Shown here piece after piece: positions 43,930 to 53,013 of a DNA stretch of 64,000 nt. The stretch is from positions 23,895,342 to 23,959,341 of the forward strand of contig OZ038397.1 in assembly GCA_964036045.1 (NCBI GenBank), given 5' to 3'. The notes beneath the pieces were generated by a model. That model was not told the origin of the DNA, did no database searches, and saw only the letters and a program-made list of their open reading frames with translations. Positions within the stretch are counted from its first letter, which is position 1. Every line of letters begins with the position of its first letter. This stretch comes from Eutreptiella sp. 'Long Island Sound 2002'. Taxonomy: Eukaryota > Euglenozoa > Euglenophyceae > Eutreptiales > Eutreptiaceae. The position numbers and the translations under genes are program-made.

Positions 43930-45777
43930 TCACCAGGTGCCACAGCGTGGTCGGCCGACCCGGGGGGGCATGACAATGCCGGACAAGGCGAAGTGGATCT
44001 CCGACTCCGCGTCGACATCGCCCCCCTTCACGACCTCCAGCTGGTGCACGCTGCCCAGGAAGAACAGCATGCACTGGGGGCCGACCTCGATGACGGCGAG
44101 GTCGGCGGCCGGGGCCGACCGGGAGATGAAGGTGGGGTGGAAGGGGCAGGTGGGGGGGCCTGCCGGGAGCGTCTGCGGGGCGTCGGCGAACAGGGCCTGG
44201 GCAGCCTCCCCCTCCCACAACCCCACCCTCGCAACCGCCCCCTTCCCCACCCACAACACCTGATCCACGCTGGGGAGGTCCCAGCTGGACAAATCCCCAG
44301 CAACGTCCAGGGCCTCCTTGGGGGGGATGGCGTCCAAGTGTGTGGTGTTGGCCTGGTGGTGTTTGTGTCGGGGGTCGGGGGTCCACAAGTTAAAAAGAGC
44401 CCCCTGCAGCCCATCCTTGGAGTCGGGGTGGGCAGGCAATCCATGATGGCGGCTGGTGGCCACCATCAGCAGCATGCCCCCCCGATGCAGCTGAATGGTG
44501 TCCCAGCGCGCCTCCCCCGCCTCCCCCAGGGCCGTCCCCGCCTGCACCGCCACCTGGTAGTCCTCTGACAAGCAGAGGAAGCTACTCAGGTGGCAGTCCC
44601 CCACCGCCCTGTCGCTGGGGGGGAGGACGTCGGGGTGGGTGGTCACGTCGGTGTGGGGGAGCTGCGGCCCACTCCCCACACTGGCCACAATGACGCTGCC
44701 CGGCGTCATTGGGTGGAGGTCCCCAACCCCAGGGACACTTTCGGTGAGGTGGGGGTGGAACTTCTTGAAGAGAGGCCCCCCCACCCCCGACCCCAAGGTG
44801 CTCTTGCTTTGCCACCGGCGGGGGAGCTCGGGATCCTTGGCCTGCTCCTCACTCCGCGCGGCGTTGAAAAGGAGCTCAAAATTTTTTGCGACGACTTTTT
44901 CGTCGCCGCTGCCCCACGCCTTCATCACCTTGTTCCACCCCACCTCACAATCCCGTGCCTCCACAAGCCCCCGAAGCACAATGTAGCCGTTCCCATCAAC
45001 AAAGTTGAGGGGCGGCTGAGAGGGGCCAACCCTGTCGGGGGCGGGGTCAGGGCTGCCCGTCACCCCATGAGGGGGGTCGGGAAGGGGTTCGGTGCGGAGG
45101 GGGGGTTCACTCGAAATGAAGGGGGGGGCGCATGAGGCACCACGGTACCATTGCAAAGAAGTTGTGCTATAGAAGGTGGGGTGGGTGACGTCGGGGACGT
45201 GCACCTGGGGGGGGATGGTGGGATGGAAAGGGGCGATGCCCAAATCATCCCACCACCGGGGGTTGGCAAGATGCCAAGAAAAGGGGAAAAAAGAGTGGTC
45301 TGCTGGTGCACCTACAGAAAGATCCTGCAGGCACACCATATCGCAGTTGGGGGGGGTGTGGACAAGGTTAGCGGTGGGGTACACCTGGACGTGGGCGTCC
45401 TTAGGCTTCCCCACAGGGTTATTCCTCATCGAGTTGAGGAGCTGGTCAACACTGGAGGGGAGAGGGGTCAGATGGAGAAATTTGAGGGTGGGGAGTTGGT
45501 GGCGCAGTTCCCTCCACAGGGTTGTGGCCCATCCCCTCCCCCCGAGGTAGCTGTTGCGGGTGGGGCTGCGCATGTCGATGTGGATGACATCGGGGGAGGG
45601 GTCGAGGGAGGCTGCCCAGCCCACGATGGCATCCACCCCCAGTGCCTCCGACTCGTACGTTGCCTCCTCCAATTGATGGTGGGCAACGGGGAGGGCTTGG
45701 TAGTGGGCGAGGGTGTCGGCTGCGGGGTCGGGGCGCGAGGCCAGGCTGGCGAGCTGAGACATAGTCTGCTGCGACAT
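43930..45777 (-). CDS. K gene 3: 2-oxoglutarate/Fe(II)-dependent oxygenase-like protein
   Basis: The minus-strand frame from ATG 45777 (MSQQTMSQLASLASRPDP) is open for about 615 codons to TGA. The N-terminal half (about 1-255) is unrecognised. From about 260 (NGYIVLRGLV) a jelly-roll-like region follows. It has an HxD motif in PQLPHTDV (about H375/D377), CHLSSFLCLSEDYQVAVQ, a distal His candidate in ATSRHHGLPAH (about 444-450) and NLWTPDPRHKH, whose Arg could bind 2-oxoglutarate. This HxD...H...R order is the hallmark of the superfamily that includes TET/JBP and AlkB. A DNA-modifying role is plausible because TET/JBP genes travel with KDZ transposons in fungi, but the substrate is unknown. 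Array 4 lies 65 bp upstream. Confidence 0.55.
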   Translation of the reverse strand: MSQQTMSQLASLASRPDPAADTLAHYQALPVAHHQLEEATYESEALGVDAIVGWAASLDPSPDVIHIDMRSPTRNSYLGGRGWATTLWRELRHQLPTLKFLHLTPLPSSVDQLLNSMRNNPVGKPKDAHVQVYPTANLVHTPPNCDMVCLQDLSVGAPADHSFFPFSWHLANPRWWDDLGIAPFHPTIPPQVHVPDVTHPTFYSTTSLQWYRGASCAPPFISSEPPLRTEPLPDPPHGVTGSPDPAPDRVGPSQPPLNFVDGNGYIVLRGLVEARDCEVGWNKVMKAWGSGDEKVVAKNFELLFNAARSEEQAKDPELPRRWQSKSTLGSGVGGPLFKKFHPHLTESVPGVGDLHPMTPGSVIVASVGSGPQLPHTDVTTHPDVLPPSDRAVGDCHLSSFLCLSEDYQVAVQAGTALGEAGEARWDTIQLHRGGMLLMVATSRHHGLPAHPDSKDGLQGALFNLWTPDPRHKHHQANTTHLDAIPPKEALDVAGDLSSWDLPSVDQVLWVGKGAVARVGLWEGEAAQALFADAPQTLPAGPPTCPFHPTFISRSAPAADLAVIEVGPQCMLFFLGSVHQLEVVKGGDVDAESEIHFALSGIVMPPRVGRPRCGTW

Positions 45778-45841
45778 TGTCAAAGAGAATGCGAAGAAAG
45801 GCTTTGAGAGCTGTGGGAAAGCGAAAGGGTGGAAATGAGGG

Positions 45842-45980
45842 TAAATTCGTACGAAATTCGTACGAAATTCGTACGAATTTCGTACGAATTTCGTACGAAT
45901 TTCACATACTGTGAATCTGTGAATCTAGCGTGAATTTTTGCGTGAATTTAGGTGCGTGAATCTCACATTCACGTGAATCT
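45842..45980. promoter_or_regulatory. K palindrome array 4, upstream of gene 3
   Basis: Five or more overlapping TTCGTACGAA units are followed by GTGAATCT and TTCACGTGAA units. It begins 65 bp upstream of the gene 3 ATG on the minus strand. Confidence 0.6.
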
Positions 45981-46145
45981 CACCAAATCTGTTAAACCAT
46001 GCGGGGACTTTAAACCTCTAAATTGCACCTATTTGTTGCATCTTACTTTGGGCGAAGGTAGCACGACAAAAGCACACGATAGCACCAAGTTACGAGCAAA
46101 ACACAGCAAAATTGGGTGAAATTCACGGTACCGTGAATCTCGGAT

Positions 46146-47567
46146 TCAAACGGCCGGTTCACGAAGGGTACACCTTACCCCCATGGGGGAGGCCTTGGGA
46201 ATCCCCGACCCCCTGTGGACATCAAGGGCATTAAAAAAAAAAGGCAGTGCCCCTCTTGAATGGCACAGCCCTCTCCACCCAAGGGTCAGGGAACCCCGAA
46301 CTGCTGGAGGGCACAAAAAGAAAATGTGACCCATCCTCCTCCTCAAGATTATGGGTTAGCATAATAAGGCAATTGACAATCAATGTGCCTTCAGGAATGG
46401 TGTAGGGGGGGGCGTCGCGATGGAGGTGCTGGGGGGTGTGGTCATAGCTCGAAATTTCGGCCATGTCAAGGATGGTACGTGCAGCTCCATCCGACCCCCC
46501 CCACCACAGTCTTCTTTGCGGTCTCAAGCACACGATCTGCCACCCTTTTGAGGACTGGCAGATCATGGAGGTTGTGGGGGTTGTGCTTGTGGTGGTTGGC
46601 ACCCCCATAGTTGCCATACCATGTGCGGCGGGTCCCAGAATCTTGGGGCCTGCCGACAATGGGGGGGTTCTCATTGAAAATGGGTGCCTTCTCTGAGAGA
46701 GGCACCCTATCCAAATCATCCAAAAGACTTTGCAGCTGCACATCACTCAAAAAATCGTGTTCCAGGAGGTGGTTGACCACCAGCTTCCCCCCCACCGTGA
46801 GCACAAGGTCATTGGGGTCCCTATTAAAGGCCCCCAAGGGCTCGGCGGCAACCACCTCCTCCGCCTCCCCAATAAGGGGGGGTGTTGCCCCAAATGGAAA
46901 AAGAATCACCCCCTGCCCCGAAACAATGTTGGGAGTGGTGACCCCATACCACTCACGCTCCCACTCCCTTGTGGGGCAAAGGGAGTGCATGGGGAGCATG
47001 TTTTCGGGGTCGTCAGTGCAGACCCGGCGGGTGTTGTGGGTGAGGGGTTGGGGGAACCAACCATCCGACTTCCCCTTCCCCTTACCCGGTCGGATCCTTA
47101 CCTTCTGGACACTAATCATGAGGGGGTTGTGGGGCTTCTCCTTCCTCCCCCCAGCGCCCACCCCCCCCCGCATCCTCCTCCTCCTCCTCCACTTCCTCCT
47201 CCTCCTCCTCCTGACCCACATAGAGGGTCGTCTTCGTCCCCGCACCCTTCTCGGCATGAGCGGTGACGGACTCCACCACCGCGTCCACATCCTCGGTATG
47301 AAGCTGGATCAAAAATCCAGCAACCCCTGGATTTACCTCTAGCAACTCGAAGATGTAGTTGCTGAGAACCAGGGGGTCTCGCTTGTCTGCCATGAAGGGG
47401 GACTTATGGACAAGGAGTCCAAAGTCCACACCATGTTCAAAGCGGGTCGCCACAGGGCGCCTCACATTGGCATCACCCATCGTAAACCCCTCAGGACCGC
47501 CAAGGCGACGGACCCCAAGGAGCTTTTGATGGTGCTCGCACCAAGCGTGGGCAGCAGCAAGGGCCAT
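46146..47567 (-). pseudogene. K gene 4: second 2OG/Fe(II)-oxygenase-like protein, frame broken at homopolymers
   Basis: From ATG 47567 the minus strand reads MALAAAHAWCEHHQKLLG, RFEHGVDFGLLVHK and VLSNYIFELLEVNPGVAGF, then an acidic run. A C9 run (47161-47169) shifts to KPHNPLMISVQKVRIR, VTTPNIVSGQGVILFPFG and LLEHDFLSDVQLQSLLDDL. A C8 run (46495-46502) shifts to ILDMAEISSYDHTPQHLHRD, then MLTHNLEEEDGSHFLFVPSS. An A10 run (46233-46242) shifts to FFFNALDVHRGSG. The HRD and the later VHRG give an HxD...H iron site about 65 residues apart, and the DGSHFLFVPSS strand resembles phytanoyl-CoA-type dioxygenases. All three breaks lie in homopolymers, so the gene may be intact in reality. Its 3' end overlaps the subterminal inverted segment of K. 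Confidence 0.5.
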
Positions 47568-47623
47568 TATCAAAGAATACGAAGGCTTTGAGAGCTACAG
47601 CGAAAAGGGGAAACATAAAATGA

Positions 47624-47790
47624 AGCGCGATAACCCACGCGATAACCCACGCGATAACTAGTTATCGCGCGATAACCCCCGCGATAACCCCCGCGATAAC
47701 TAGGTTATCGCGCGATAACCCACGCGATAACTATATATATATAGTGCTCTAACCCCGTTCTAACCCCGCAATAACTAGTTAGAGCACACA
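47624..47790. promoter_or_regulatory. K array 5 (CGCGATAAC units), upstream of gene 4
   Basis: Repeats of CGCGATAACCC and the palindrome TTATCGCGCGATAA, then a TA run and AACTAGTTAGAGCAC-type inverted units. It starts 57 bp upstream of the gene 4 ATG. The motif differs from arrays 1-4, but the position relative to the gene is the same. Confidence 0.65.
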
Positions 47791-47922
47791 AAAATTGCAA
47801 AAAGTGCAAAACGGGCAATATCGAGCAAACGAAACATGGAAGGCACATTGTTACATCATAGTGCACCCATGTAACATGTGAAATTCCGGGTTCCAACCAT
47901 ATCAACAACACCCAAAATTGGG

Positions 47923-47958
47923 GGGGTTCCGCACCACGCCCTAGAACGGTGCATCCCA
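47923..47958 (-). repeat. Right terminal inverted repeat of K
   Basis: The complement of the left end, finishing TGCATCCCA at 47958 before the duplicated AA. Confidence 0.9.
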
Positions 47959-48305
47959 AAGAAGACAAGGGACCTGCCGAAGCTGCAGCACCAGCAGAAG
48001 CACCAGCAGCAGCTGCACAAGAAGAAGAGGCACCAGCCCCAGCAGCAGCAGCAGCACAAGAAGACGACGCACCAGCCCCACCACAAGAAGAAGAGGCACC
48101 AGCGGCCGCGCCACAAGAAGGAGAAGGAGCAGCCCCGAAAGAAGAAGAGGCACCAAAAGGAGCAACCCCAGAAGGCGACCCAAGCCCACAAGAAGAAGGG
48201 GATGCAGCCCCAGCTGCCACTGGGGCAGAAGACCACAGACCCGAATGGGAGAAGGAGTGGGAGGCCGAAGTGGTGGTCCAAACCATTAAGGAGATCACTG
48301 AATGA
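47959..48305 (+). CDS. Q2 gene C, 3' part: Ala/Glu/Pro-rich tail
   Basis: Immediately after K the gene C frame resumes (EDKGPAEAAAPAEAPAAAAQ). It continues as an Ala/Pro/Glu-rich tail ending EWEKEWEAEVVVQTIKEITE and TGA at 48303-48305. The same sequence, uninterrupted by K, is at 53014-53399 in Q1, which confirms the join. Low complexity; probably disordered. Confidence 0.7.
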
Positions 48306-48678
48306 CAGCGCGCGCTATACCTGGTATAGCGCGCGCCGTAAGGCTCATAGCGCGCGCTGTAAATATGTTGCGCGCGCTACACTGTCTGTGCCCGTGAGGA
48401 CCTGTACTGTTGCACACTTTTCAGACCTTTCAGACAGTGTTTTTGCATGTGTCTTGGGTTGGATGAGCAACAGGGAATGTTTTTGAAAAGCAAGGGGTTT
48501 TTGAGAAACGCAGGACACTGGAAAAAGCATGGTTTTGAAACATTTTCCGGTTTTGAAAAATTTGAAAAACGGGACAATATAGCGCGGTAGAGCGCGCGCA
48601 ATAGGCGCGCTATAAAGGTCATATTTTTGAAAATTTGCGCGCACTATGGAAAAAATGCACCATTGCGCGCACGCAGGG
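48306..48678 (+). repeat. Right end of Q2 with GCGCGC motif clusters
   Basis: After the gene C stop come GCGCGCGCTATACC, TATAGCGCGCGCCG, GCGCGCGCTG and GCGCGCGCTAC motifs. A T-rich spacer with repeated GTTTTGAAA follows, then a terminal cluster ending GCGCGCACGCAGGG. It is nearly identical to 53400-53770 in Q1. Confidence 0.8.
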
Positions 48679-50107
48679 AATTGTGCCATGTGTGCCAGCC
48701 AGTCTTCGCGGGTGTCGGGGATCGCCAAAATAAATTGGGAGGGGCCGCCACCCTCTGGGCAGGTCAGTCGCTCGTCCAAGTCACTGGGTGGGTGATGGTT
48801 CTGTACCACCCACAGTGCAGATGCCTGGGCCTGTACGGGCGGGTCCATGGGGGACACACTACCCAGCGCGTGCTCATGCGGCGTGCATGGTTCCCAACGT
48901 GGCATGTCATGGTGGTCCGCGCGGACTCCAATAACCCGGTTGAGCATGCACATGGACGCCCACGCTGAGAGCCAGTTTTTGGGCACTCGGTACCACGGGT
49001 CGTCAGGCATTGGTGACGGGGAGCTGTGCGTGATTGCATGGCAGGTGTCTACAAAATCTAACGCGTGTGTTACACAGTGTTCGTAACTTCAGCCCAGGTG
49101 AGCATGCCGTGCGTGCGCGCAAATTTTAACCACAAACGCGTGAGCGTCAGGGAGTGGGCAACAACATGCTTCAGGCGCGCCACATTAGCGCAGATTGGTT
49201 CATCCCCCCAGCGTTTTCGCAATGTATGGATAGTCTGCAGGATGTCCAAGGAGCTCTGACTCGACGTGCCAGAGGAATCTGAGTCCGCCGGTGACTCTGA
49301 GGGCCCCTGGTACGGTAGTAAGGGCTCCAGGATGAACTGCATGGCTTTCTCCGTGAAGGTCGCAGACCCCAGCTGTGAGGCGTGCTCCAATAATTGCACC
49401 TTGTCATGTCAGGTCTTGTCCTGTCCTGCAATGCACCAGTTGCACGTGTTTCGCAATGGGCAGATCTTCCTGATCCGCCAGGGAAGGGGCTGTAGCAAGG
49501 TGTGCCCTGAGGTCGCCTAGACGCGTGATGTCTTCGTCTTCCCACTCACATGATGACGCTGATGACGACAGGGGCCGCGGGATGCGAAAGCGCCACGCTC
49601 TCCTCGCACTGCGTGCCTGCCGGTTGCGGCGGCGTGCAATATGGAGGCCCACGCGTAGTCGGGAAATCTTCTGTATCTTCTGTAATACTCGTGCCTTCCT
49701 CCACGGTTGGCGTCGCAGTCCTGTCGGGTGTGCTACCGGCTTGCGCTGTGGCGGCTGTCCAGAGGAGGTTAGTGCCGGTGTACGTCGCGCAGATGGCATT
49801 TCGTCAGCCCAACGTCTCGGCGGCCGGCGTGAGCGTTGTGTACTCGGCGAGTGGAGCAGCGGGGGTAGGATGCACTCCAGATCGTGCAACTTTTCCACAC
49901 TCCAATACAGGGGCTCTAGGTGTTCTACACGGACATTCAGGGGTCACAGTAGTTGTCTGGCGTTCCAGAACAACCAACGGCAGCAAAAGATCAGCGCGTG
50001 TGCTGAGTGTATATCTAACAGAGAGCAAATTCCAGCCCACAAATCATACGGGAGGACGTGGGACGCTTCAACGCGTCCCACTTGGTTGCGGCGTGTACGC
50101 GGCATAG
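48679..50107 (-). pseudogene. PLE2 ORF2, N-terminal part, degenerate
   Basis: Minus-strand frames adjoining Q2 resemble the N-terminal region of the PLE3 ORF2 protein. WLAHMAQ next to Q2 corresponds to IEYARKL in PLE3. IHTLRKRWGDEPICANVARL and LTLTRLWLKFARTHG correspond to a block before the PLE3 SMISDHECF. An Arg/Pro-rich stretch (49404-49898) corresponds to the basic N-terminus. The frames are broken. The function of this N-terminal region is unknown in either element. Confidence 0.55.
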
Positions 50108-50452
50108 TCATACTTTCAGTTTCTTCGCTTCCCGGTGCCGTTGCAACGCATCCGTCGCTGCATCCGGGTCTTCAAACACGTTGTCGGAACTTATAAAAAT
50201 TGCACCACTTGGCGTATCATCCCCCACTACTGCACCATGCTCCATGCTCCATTTGTGCGCCAGTATGCCCGATGTGTGGTCACGTTCGCTGGCTGCCAAG
50301 ACTCGCACCGTGACAATTTCCGCAGATTCCCCGTGCCCCTGCACTGCATGCACCACTGTGTAACTACGAAGCCAAGGGACATTCGCCAACTTGCTTCGGA
50401 ATGCAGCCAAATCATGGCGGGTGTCTATTATGTTGTTACACTGGCTACCTAG
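50108..50452 (-). pseudogene. PLE2 ORF1, C-terminal piece
   Basis: The minus-strand frame MSQCNNIIDTRHDLAAFRSK ... SGAIFISSDNVFEDPDA ends at 50108. It resembles the C-terminus of PLE3 ORF1 (GAPFFIESPHLSRDRESL). It is separated from the main ORF1 by the insertion at 50453-50961. Confidence 0.55.
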
Positions 50453-50961
50453 GGATTTTTTCCTCCTTTTTGGTGTAAATGGAAACTTTTTACCCTGAAA
50501 AAAGCCGGGTTTCATGCCCCTCTCGTGCTGAAAACACTCCCACACGGTGAAAAAGTCCCAAAGTTGGCTTTCCCGGCCTTGGCTGGCCCAAATTCGCAAG
50601 TTGGCGCGCGCCAACTCCGGACTTGGCGCGCCAAATCCGGACTTGGCGCGCCAAGTCCGGATTTGGCGCGCCAAATCCGGACTTTTGGCGCGCCAACTTG
50701 CGACTTGGCGCGCCAACTTGTGAAAAAACTTTGACTTGGCTTCCAAAAAGTTGGCTTCGACCCAAAAAGCCGACATTTTGCAACATAACAACAAAGCAAC
50801 GCAACCATAAGCTGTAAAATATAGATAGTTCCTCACGTTTCATGCACAAGGCGTAGCAACAACACAGTGCACAAGTACAAGCAAGTTGAATGCTCTCGAC
50901 ATGGAGTTGACCAGGAGTTGGCGAATGTACAGTATCTGGGGTTGGCTTCGTAGTTACATGT
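50453..50961. mobile_element. Small insertion in PLE2 ORF1 carrying a TTGGCGCGCCAA array
   Basis: CTGGCT occurs at both junctions, as a possible 6-bp target-site duplication. Inside, at about 50597-50725, six to seven TTGGCGCGCCAA palindromes alternate with TCCGGA palindromes at roughly 22-bp spacing. No coding region and no terminal inverted repeats were found. It may be a non-autonomous element or a satellite seed. Confidence 0.5.
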
Positions 50962-50968
50962 GCCTGGC

Positions 50969-52396
50969 TCATTGACAATGAGCTGTGCGTTCGACACTCG
51001 TGTCACCTAGGTCACCTAGGTCACCTAGCTCAGGCGTCGCGGTCGTGGCCGCTGGGCGCATACTTGATCCCGGCGTGGTTGAGGATGACGGCGCGTCTCC
51101 CGTGCTCGCTGTCCGCAAACGCGTTGGGTACGGCTCCGTGCGTACTGGTAGCCGGGCTGATCTTGGTCGCGTGTTACCTTTGCTCTTGCCGTTGTCGGCA
51201 TTTGGCGTGTCCTCTTCTACTACGTGCACCACGGGTGCGTGTGCGTTCGACGGCGTTGAGCTTACAGCGACATCATCGGCGGCTGTCGGCGCTTGTGCCT
51301 GCGCATTTGCATTGTGGCTTGTGGCGTTTTGGACCTTGGACGGCTCGTCACTTTTCCATGCTTGCAGCTGTTGGAACATTTTTGCGAGGAGATCATGTTG
51401 CGTCGTTTGTGTGGCATGCATTTCCTCTTGGCGTTTGTCTTGTAGTGCTTGGCGTGCCTCAATTTTTTCCAATGTTTTCCCGATGCCCGCAAAATTGGCG
51501 TTGATGACATTTGTGTGTTTTTGTACGGCGGCTTCCACTCGGGAGTCCACTTCCTTGAACATGTGGTCAAGTGACATGACGGTGCTCGGTGAAGTGTGAT
51601 CCTGTCGTGCTGGGGTAGATGGCGTGGAAATGGTAGACGGTGTCGCCGGTTCCAATCGCTCGATCGTATAACCACCACCATCCAAGTCCATGGTGCCTTC
51701 TATTTGTCCCACCGCTTCGTTCACCTCACCCTCACTCGTGAATGTGAGTACAAGCGACGTACCTTCGCGGCAAATTTGAGGTTCGCTCTCAATCATCCCC
51801 AAGACGTTTTCAACTTCTTGTTCGGTCCACGTCGCCGGTCCCGTGACGGATGCGCGCCAAAACGATTTTGTTGCAACGGGCGTGCACATTACCGAGCTGC
51901 TAGAGCGTGGTGTATTCGCGTGCGGCATACTTGCATTGGCTTTCAAACTTTCGGGGCCAGGGCGGATGGGCACAAACTCCGTACCCTCGTTGAGCGCATT
52001 GAAAAATAGCTTGGCATTATAATTTTTTCCCATACGCCATCGGGCTAGGCGGTAGGCGCAATCACAAGGCCGGTGTCCTTTGCCTCCACAATTGAAGCAC
52101 GTCCGCAACGATCGTGTTTCACCCGTGGCGGGATCAACGTCTTCGCAATCCGCCATGTGTGGGCAATCTTGTTGCAAGTGGTCCTTGGAGCCGCATACGT
52201 GGCATGTGCGCGGGCCAATCTCACGTCCACTCTTCTTCATTTTTAGCATGTAGCATTCCGCCGTGGTGTGCGAAGAGTTGAATTTAGACTTGTGGTAGGA
52301 ACAATATTTGTCGCCGGATTTTTTCGCGGGTGATTTCTTCTTGCGTGGTGATCCCCCGACCAACTCACGCTTTTGAGGTTGTCCTCGTGGTGCCAT
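50969..52396 (-). CDS. PLE2 ORF1: CCHC zinc-knuckle (Gag-like) protein
   Basis: The likely start is MAPRGQPQKRELVGG at 52396. An open frame continues upstream, but its hydrophobic lead is not shared with PLE3. Residues about 25-110 hold Cys/His groups: YCSYHKSKFNSSHTTAECY, CHVCGSKDHLQQDC and CFNCGGKGHRPCDC (the last two are perfect CX2CX4HX4C knuckles). Then come ARWRMGKNYNAKLFFNAL, a Ser/Thr/Pro linker and a coiled coil (TNVINANFAGIGKTLEKIEA). Zinc-knuckle ORF1 proteins bind element RNA. PLE3 ORF1 has the same order. The frame ends early (ERTAHCQ, stop) because of the adjacent insertion. Confidence 0.7.
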   Translation of the reverse strand: MAPRGQPQKRELVGGSPRKKKSPAKKSGDKYCSYHKSKFNSSHTTAECYMLKMKKSGREIGPRTCHVCGSKDHLQQDCPHMADCEDVDPATGETRSLRTCFNCGGKGHRPCDCAYRLARWRMGKNYNAKLFFNALNEGTEFVPIRPGPESLKANASMPHANTPRSSSSVMCTPVATKSFWRASVTGPATWTEQEVENVLGMIESEPQICREGTSLVLTFTSEGEVNEAVGQIEGTMDLDGGGYTIERLEPATPSTISTPSTPARQDHTSPSTVMSLDHMFKEVDSRVEAAVQKHTNVINANFAGIGKTLEKIEARQALQDKRQEEMHATQTTQHDLLAKMFQQLQAWKSDEPSKVQNATSHNANAQAQAPTAADDVAVSSTPSNAHAPVVHVVEEDTPNADNGKSKGNTRPRSARLPVRTEPYPTRLRTASTGDAPSSSTTPGSSMRPAATTATPELGDLGDLGDTSVERTAHCQ

Positions 52397-52559
52397 TAGA
52401 ATGAAGAACCGACAATAATGTGTTTTAAGATCAAGATGACTTGGAAGGCGTAGAAGGATTGCTCTCATTGTCCATGCAAACAACACGTACACGACATAAC
52501 ATACAAAGGGTGGGGCGGCAAGAATAATTTTGAGTGTTATCATAGTTTTCAACGGAGCG

Positions 52560-52963
52560 GCGTGTTATCCAACACATTGTCTCACGAACGGAATTGTGGA
52601 GCGTTCAAATCCAATGGTTTTACGTGCACGGCGGAGAACGAAAACAACGTCCCAATGGTAGGTACTCCCAGGGTAATTGATTGTCAAACGGGCGGACATG
52701 AAGCCAATGGTGAACGATCCAATTTCAATACGTGAGAGCGAGCAACGATGTAGGAAATTGGAGCAACGATGTAAGAGATTGTTGTAGCGGGGATTGTTGT
52801 AGGAGGTTGTTGTAGCGGAGATTGTTGCCACGGAGATTGTTGCCACGGAGATTGTTGTAACGGAGAATGGTTGTAACGGAGATTGTTGTAGCGGAGATTG
52901 TTGTAGCGGAGAATTTGTGGTAATCACGTCGTTTTTTCTCGTAAGGACGGCGGATATGTTGGT
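52560..52963 (-). repeat. PLE2 5' region with a 15-bp tandem array
   Basis: About nine units of GTTGTAGCGGAGATT (variants GTAACGG, GCCACGG) span about 52775-52916. Nearby are two GAGCAACGATGTA repeats (about 52737-52775). On the minus strand this is the leader between the terminal repeat and ORF1. A regulatory role is possible but unproven. Confidence 0.7.
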
Positions 52964-53013
52964 CTCTATGTGGTTGAACTTTTGCATGCAAATTTAAACT
53001 GTCACTTGTTTGC
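52964..53013 (-). repeat. PLE2 terminal direct repeat, 5' copy
   Basis: Identical to 31304-31353 over 50 bp. Q1 gene C coding resumes at the next base. Confidence 0.85.

Larger units (their letters stand above)
38982..47958 (-). mobile_element. Element K: 9-kb four-gene DNA transposon
   Basis: Both ends read TGGGATGCA, one variable base, then CGTTCTAGGGCGTGGTGC and GGAACCCC, forming a roughly 36-bp terminal inverted repeat (38982 onward; complement ending at 47958). The uninterrupted homolog in Q1 (53040-53060) shows the insertion site, with AA duplicated at 38980-38981 and 47959-47960. All four genes read on the minus strand: putative transposase, coiled-coil protein, and two 2-oxoglutarate/Fe(II)-oxygenase-like proteins. 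Palindrome arrays precede each gene. Confidence 0.85.
34832..48678 (+). mobile_element. Element Q2: second copy of Q, inserted in PLE2 ORF2 and interrupted by K
   Basis: The left end CCCTGCGTGCGCGC (34832) and right end GCGCGCACGCAGGG (to 48678) are exact 14-bp inverted repeats. The body is nearly identical to Q1 except for an internal deletion in gene A, a different gene B/C junction, and the K insertion (38982-47958). The native length is about 4.9 kb. PLE2 ORF2 similarity runs up to both edges. A short flank match (AA, or ATTGT if the ends are drawn differently) is too ambiguous to call a target-site duplication. Confidence 0.85.
31304..53013 (-). mobile_element. PLE2: Penelope-like retroelement (minus), interrupted by Q2
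   Basis: A 50-bp direct repeat bounds the element at 31304-31353 and 52964-53013. It begins CTCTATGTGGTTGAAC and ends GTCACTTGTTTGC. Removing 31304-53013 exactly restores Q1 gene C (compare the intact sequence in Q2 at 38955), with no target-site duplication. Inside, on the minus strand, come a CCHC-zinc ORF1 (about 50.1-52.4 kb), then ORF2 N-terminus (about 48.7-50 kb), the Q2 insertion, then ORF2 C-terminus (31.6-34.8 kb). Native length is about 7.9 kb. Several stops and frameshifts show it is inactive. Confidence 0.85.

Noticed and set aside
34830-48684. A firm target-site duplication for Q2 (AA or ATTGT)
   Set aside because: Neither choice restores the PLE2 ORF2 frame and both need different element ends, so the call is left open.
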